Positions 61,536 through 64,000 of a DNA stretch of 64,000 bases are shown piece by piece. Position numbers and translations under genes: made by a program. The notes beneath the pieces were generated by a model. The model was not told where the DNA came from and searched no databases. It was given only the letters and a program-made list of their open reading frames with translations. The stretch comes from Epiperipatus broadwayi (Eukaryota > Onychophora > Udeonychophora > Euonychophora > Peripatidae): positions 6,914,821 to 6,978,820 of the forward strand of contig JAQFVV010006203.1 in NCBI GenBank assembly GCA_028023455.1. Reading direction: 5' to 3'. Every line of letters begins with the position of its first letter. Within the stretch, counting starts at the first letter, position 1.

Positions 61536-62900
61536 GAAACGAAATGCTCAAAGAATTGAAAAAAGAAGTATAACAAATATTAAAAAAGAATAAAGCATGA
61601 AGTAAAGACTAAATTGAAATAAGTAATTTATGAATATATACAGACCAATAAAGGGGAAAAATAAATCTTGAGGAAACTAAACAAGAACCAAAATAGTAAA
61701 GAAGAAATCAGAGAGGAATTGAAAATATAAGTACATAAAGGAAGAGAGTATAAGACAACAAGAAAACTCAATATTTGAACAAGAAATGAAAAGTCATTAT
61801 TGAATTGGAGAAGGTAAATCTTACTATAATACAATCACTTCATTAAAAATAGACTCGTAGATAAAAGACCTAGCTGAAACTTTGACTGGAAATTTTGAAA
61901 AATCCATACAGAAAAGGGTTGAAAGAAAAACCTGTTTTGTGCCACCAATAGGATTAATATCATAGAGAAAATAGAAAGATATCTATGAAGTGAAAAATTA
62001 TGTTATAATGATGATTCAGGTGCAGAGCCAGAGATGAGCCAAATCAAAATTATGACAAAGAATATAGGGGTTAAATATGCTGATAAGTTTATAGATGAAA
62101 ATTTTCTACAGTAAAACAAATGAGAAGCATCCTCTAGAATATTTGATCCATTTGATGGAGTTTTTCTCATTATAGTCATTAAAAGGAAATTATAGCAAGC
62201 AGTTATCTTTGTATGAACTGTAGAGGAATCTTTTACCTGTAAATTCCTCAAACTTTTAATGAATATTGTAAAACACCTGTAATGTCATTGGAATTGAGGA
62301 TAGGCAATAAATTAAATGACCCTAATATCTCAAGAAAAGTTTGTAAATGGTTCAGAGCAAAAATACACTCAGTTCTTTCATAGCCAAATATAAATCATAA
62401 AAACATTAACTGCAGTCATATGTCTAAGAGACAAATGACACAGGAATTAATTATTGCATCTAATAGAAGATCGATAGAAAGTATAGATATATCTTTAAAA
62501 ATTGTGACATGTGTAATGTACATCAAGAGACTGTGGAAAAAAAATGTGACTTGAGATTTTCATCATTCACAGTACAGTGGTACAATAAGTAGTACCTAAG
62601 GTCAAGGAAAAATTTAAGAATCAACCATAGATTAAAGCTGCCTGAATATAATGTCATTAGAAAATTGGGAATAATAAAAACAGTTACTCCTATTTCAGGC
62701 AATCACCACATCAAGCATCCAAATTATTACAAGGAACAAGCCTAAAAAGAGCTGCAGATAGCTCAAAATGAAAATCATAAGACTTACAATGAAAGCTCAG
62801 ATGGAAAAGCTGTTAAATTAGTTTAAAACCTTAAGTAATAGGTTTAATATACATTTATATGTGAGTGTAAGCACAGAAAATACTTGGTAAACTTTAATTA
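61536..62900 (+). other. Possible gag-like remnant next to the 60-kb inverted repeat
   Basis: Broken + strand frames contain PEMSQIKIMTKNIGVKYADK and FIDENFLQ near 62025-62110, and at about 62490-62545 YRYIFKNCDMCNVHQETVEK followed by KC, with Cys and His spaced loosely like a damaged zinc knuckle. The codon character is Lys/Asn-rich and interrupted. I cannot assign a family; this is a weak reading. A minus-strand open frame at 62003-62251 overlaps it and is probably chance. Confidence 0.2.
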
Positions 62901-64000
62901 AAAAAAAACATGAAAAAATTATATTCATTCAATATAAAAGAAAAGAAAATATATTTTATTTTTGTTACTAAATATTTAAATGAAAGAAAACAAAAATTAA
63001 ATTGTTAAAATATTAATTACTCTAATCGATGATGTTTTTATACAGAAAATTTTTTAAATAAAAAAAATATTTTATAGTAATTTAAGATTAAAAGAGAAAA
63101 AACTAAAAATAAATTGTTTAGATGAAAATTTAGAGAGATTACTGAAACTATGTGTCTTAAAACTAGGAGCTTAATTATATTTTAATCCTATAATTATATA
63201 GAATTAAATGAAATCTTTTATGATTTTGGGTTGATTAATTAAAGAAAAAAAACTCCTATGCTTATTAGTACTTATAGAATATTTAAATGAAAATACAAAT
63301 TAATCCTAGTAGATAATAAAATTCTTAGAAAAATGTAAACAACCTGATAAAAAATACAAATAAAAGTTGAATAAGTAAAAAGCTTTTTCATTGGAATTCT
63401 CTCTTGTGAAAGAAATGTATCAGTTTATTGCCTTTTCAAATTATTCATGAGTTCATTTTAATTGCAGCCTATCCTACATGGAAGAGTAGAAGAAAAGTTT
63501 GATTTCCCCAAATGTCCTGAAAAGTACTATCTAACAAATTTTAAATACCAGCAGACTACAAATGCAAAAGACAAATTTCCACCAGCAATACTAAATATAA
63601 CTTCCGGAAAATGACTTATTTAAAATTCCTTATCATCACTACAATAAAATGTGAAAATGAATGTGATTTAGTCTTATATAACCTGAAGGTTCATTATTAT
63701 TCAAGACTGAAAAGAAAAAAATATGTATATATATAGTGTTGAGAAAATTTGCTAGCAGTGTAGTTTATACATACATAAACCCAATAATGTAAAGGTATTT
63801 ATACTTACTTGAACTATAAAAACTCTTTAAATAATTCAACAAGTGCTATGTCTCTCTAAAGTTAATCATGAAAATACTGTTTTAAAATTATATTTCCTAG
63901 GAATATTTCTTTTATGTATGAAAATGTATAGTTTATATTTTTTACAGTTTTTAAAGAAAAAAAAATGGAAGGAAGCTTAAGTTTTTTTCTTTTTAAACTC
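62901..64000. other. Intergenic, nothing recognised
   Basis: Very A+T-rich sequence with A runs. No gene or clear repeat was recognised. Confidence 0.5.

Noticed and set aside
1-64000. CRISPR array, operons, bacterial insertion sequences or ribosome binding sites
   Set aside because: Spliced exons, polypyrimidine tracts and eukaryotic transposons show this is nuclear eukaryotic DNA; no regular direct-repeat/spacer array was seen.

Overview
This is a eukaryotic nuclear window. It is about three-quarters A+T, with very large introns, canonical GT/AG splice sites and polypyrimidine tracts, and it is dense in decayed transposable elements (mariner, hAT, Penelope-like, tRNA-derived short retroposons, foldback and hAT MITEs). 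That mixture, with intron lengths of 7 to 27 kb, suggests an arthropod with a large genome, most likely an arachnid such as a spider. The taxon is inference; nothing here names a species.

One host gene can be supported, on the + strand. Four exons join in one consistent reading frame: 786-2114, 29005-29592, a 30-nt microexon at 37684-37713, and a last exon from 45257 with its stop at 45292-45294. A 3' UTR follows, with AATAAA signals near 46.0 kb. Every junction is phase 1. The window holds the C-terminal 661 residues of a lysine/serine-rich, mostly disordered protein with a short conserved-looking C-terminus; the 5' part of the gene lies upstream. I do not recognise the family. The three introns (26.9, 8.0 and 7.5 kb) hold almost everything else up to 45 kb.

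Intron 1 (2.1-29.0 kb) carries a foldback element with a 13-bp target-site duplication and hammerhead-ribozyme-like sequences (2.6-3.1 kb); a second hammerhead-like repeat with a tRNA-like tail (5.7 kb; another copy at 1-200); a Penelope-like 3' end (6.0-6.4 kb); three mariner transposase fossils (7.5-8.3, 12.85-13.67, 14.88-15.15 kb); a CCAAT-containing tandem/inverted cluster (17.1-18.2 kb); a 3.1-kb element with long terminal inverted repeats and a nested pogo/Tigger-like MITE (18.2-21.3 kb); a G+C-richer unit ending in a polyadenylation signal (24.4-26.05 kb); and a head-to-head pair of truncated Penelope-like elements with RT and GIY-YIG remnants (26.8-28.8 kb). Intron 2 carries a hAT-type (GTF2IRD2/ZBED-like) transposase pseudogene (33.5-35.1 kb) and a large inverted repeat (36-37 kb). 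Intron 3 has a 465-bp element with 100-bp direct terminal repeats.

Downstream of the gene (46-64 kb) I see no host exon. There are three hAT-type MITEs with 8-bp target-site duplications, two related foldback elements with tRNA-like cores (one interrupted by a hAT MITE), a second hAT transposase fossil on the minus strand, and a long inverted repeat with possible gag-like remnants at 60.2-62.9 kb. The most interesting theme is the repeated pairing of hammerhead-like folds with tRNA-like or Penelope-like sequences in short, apparently non-coding retroposons.
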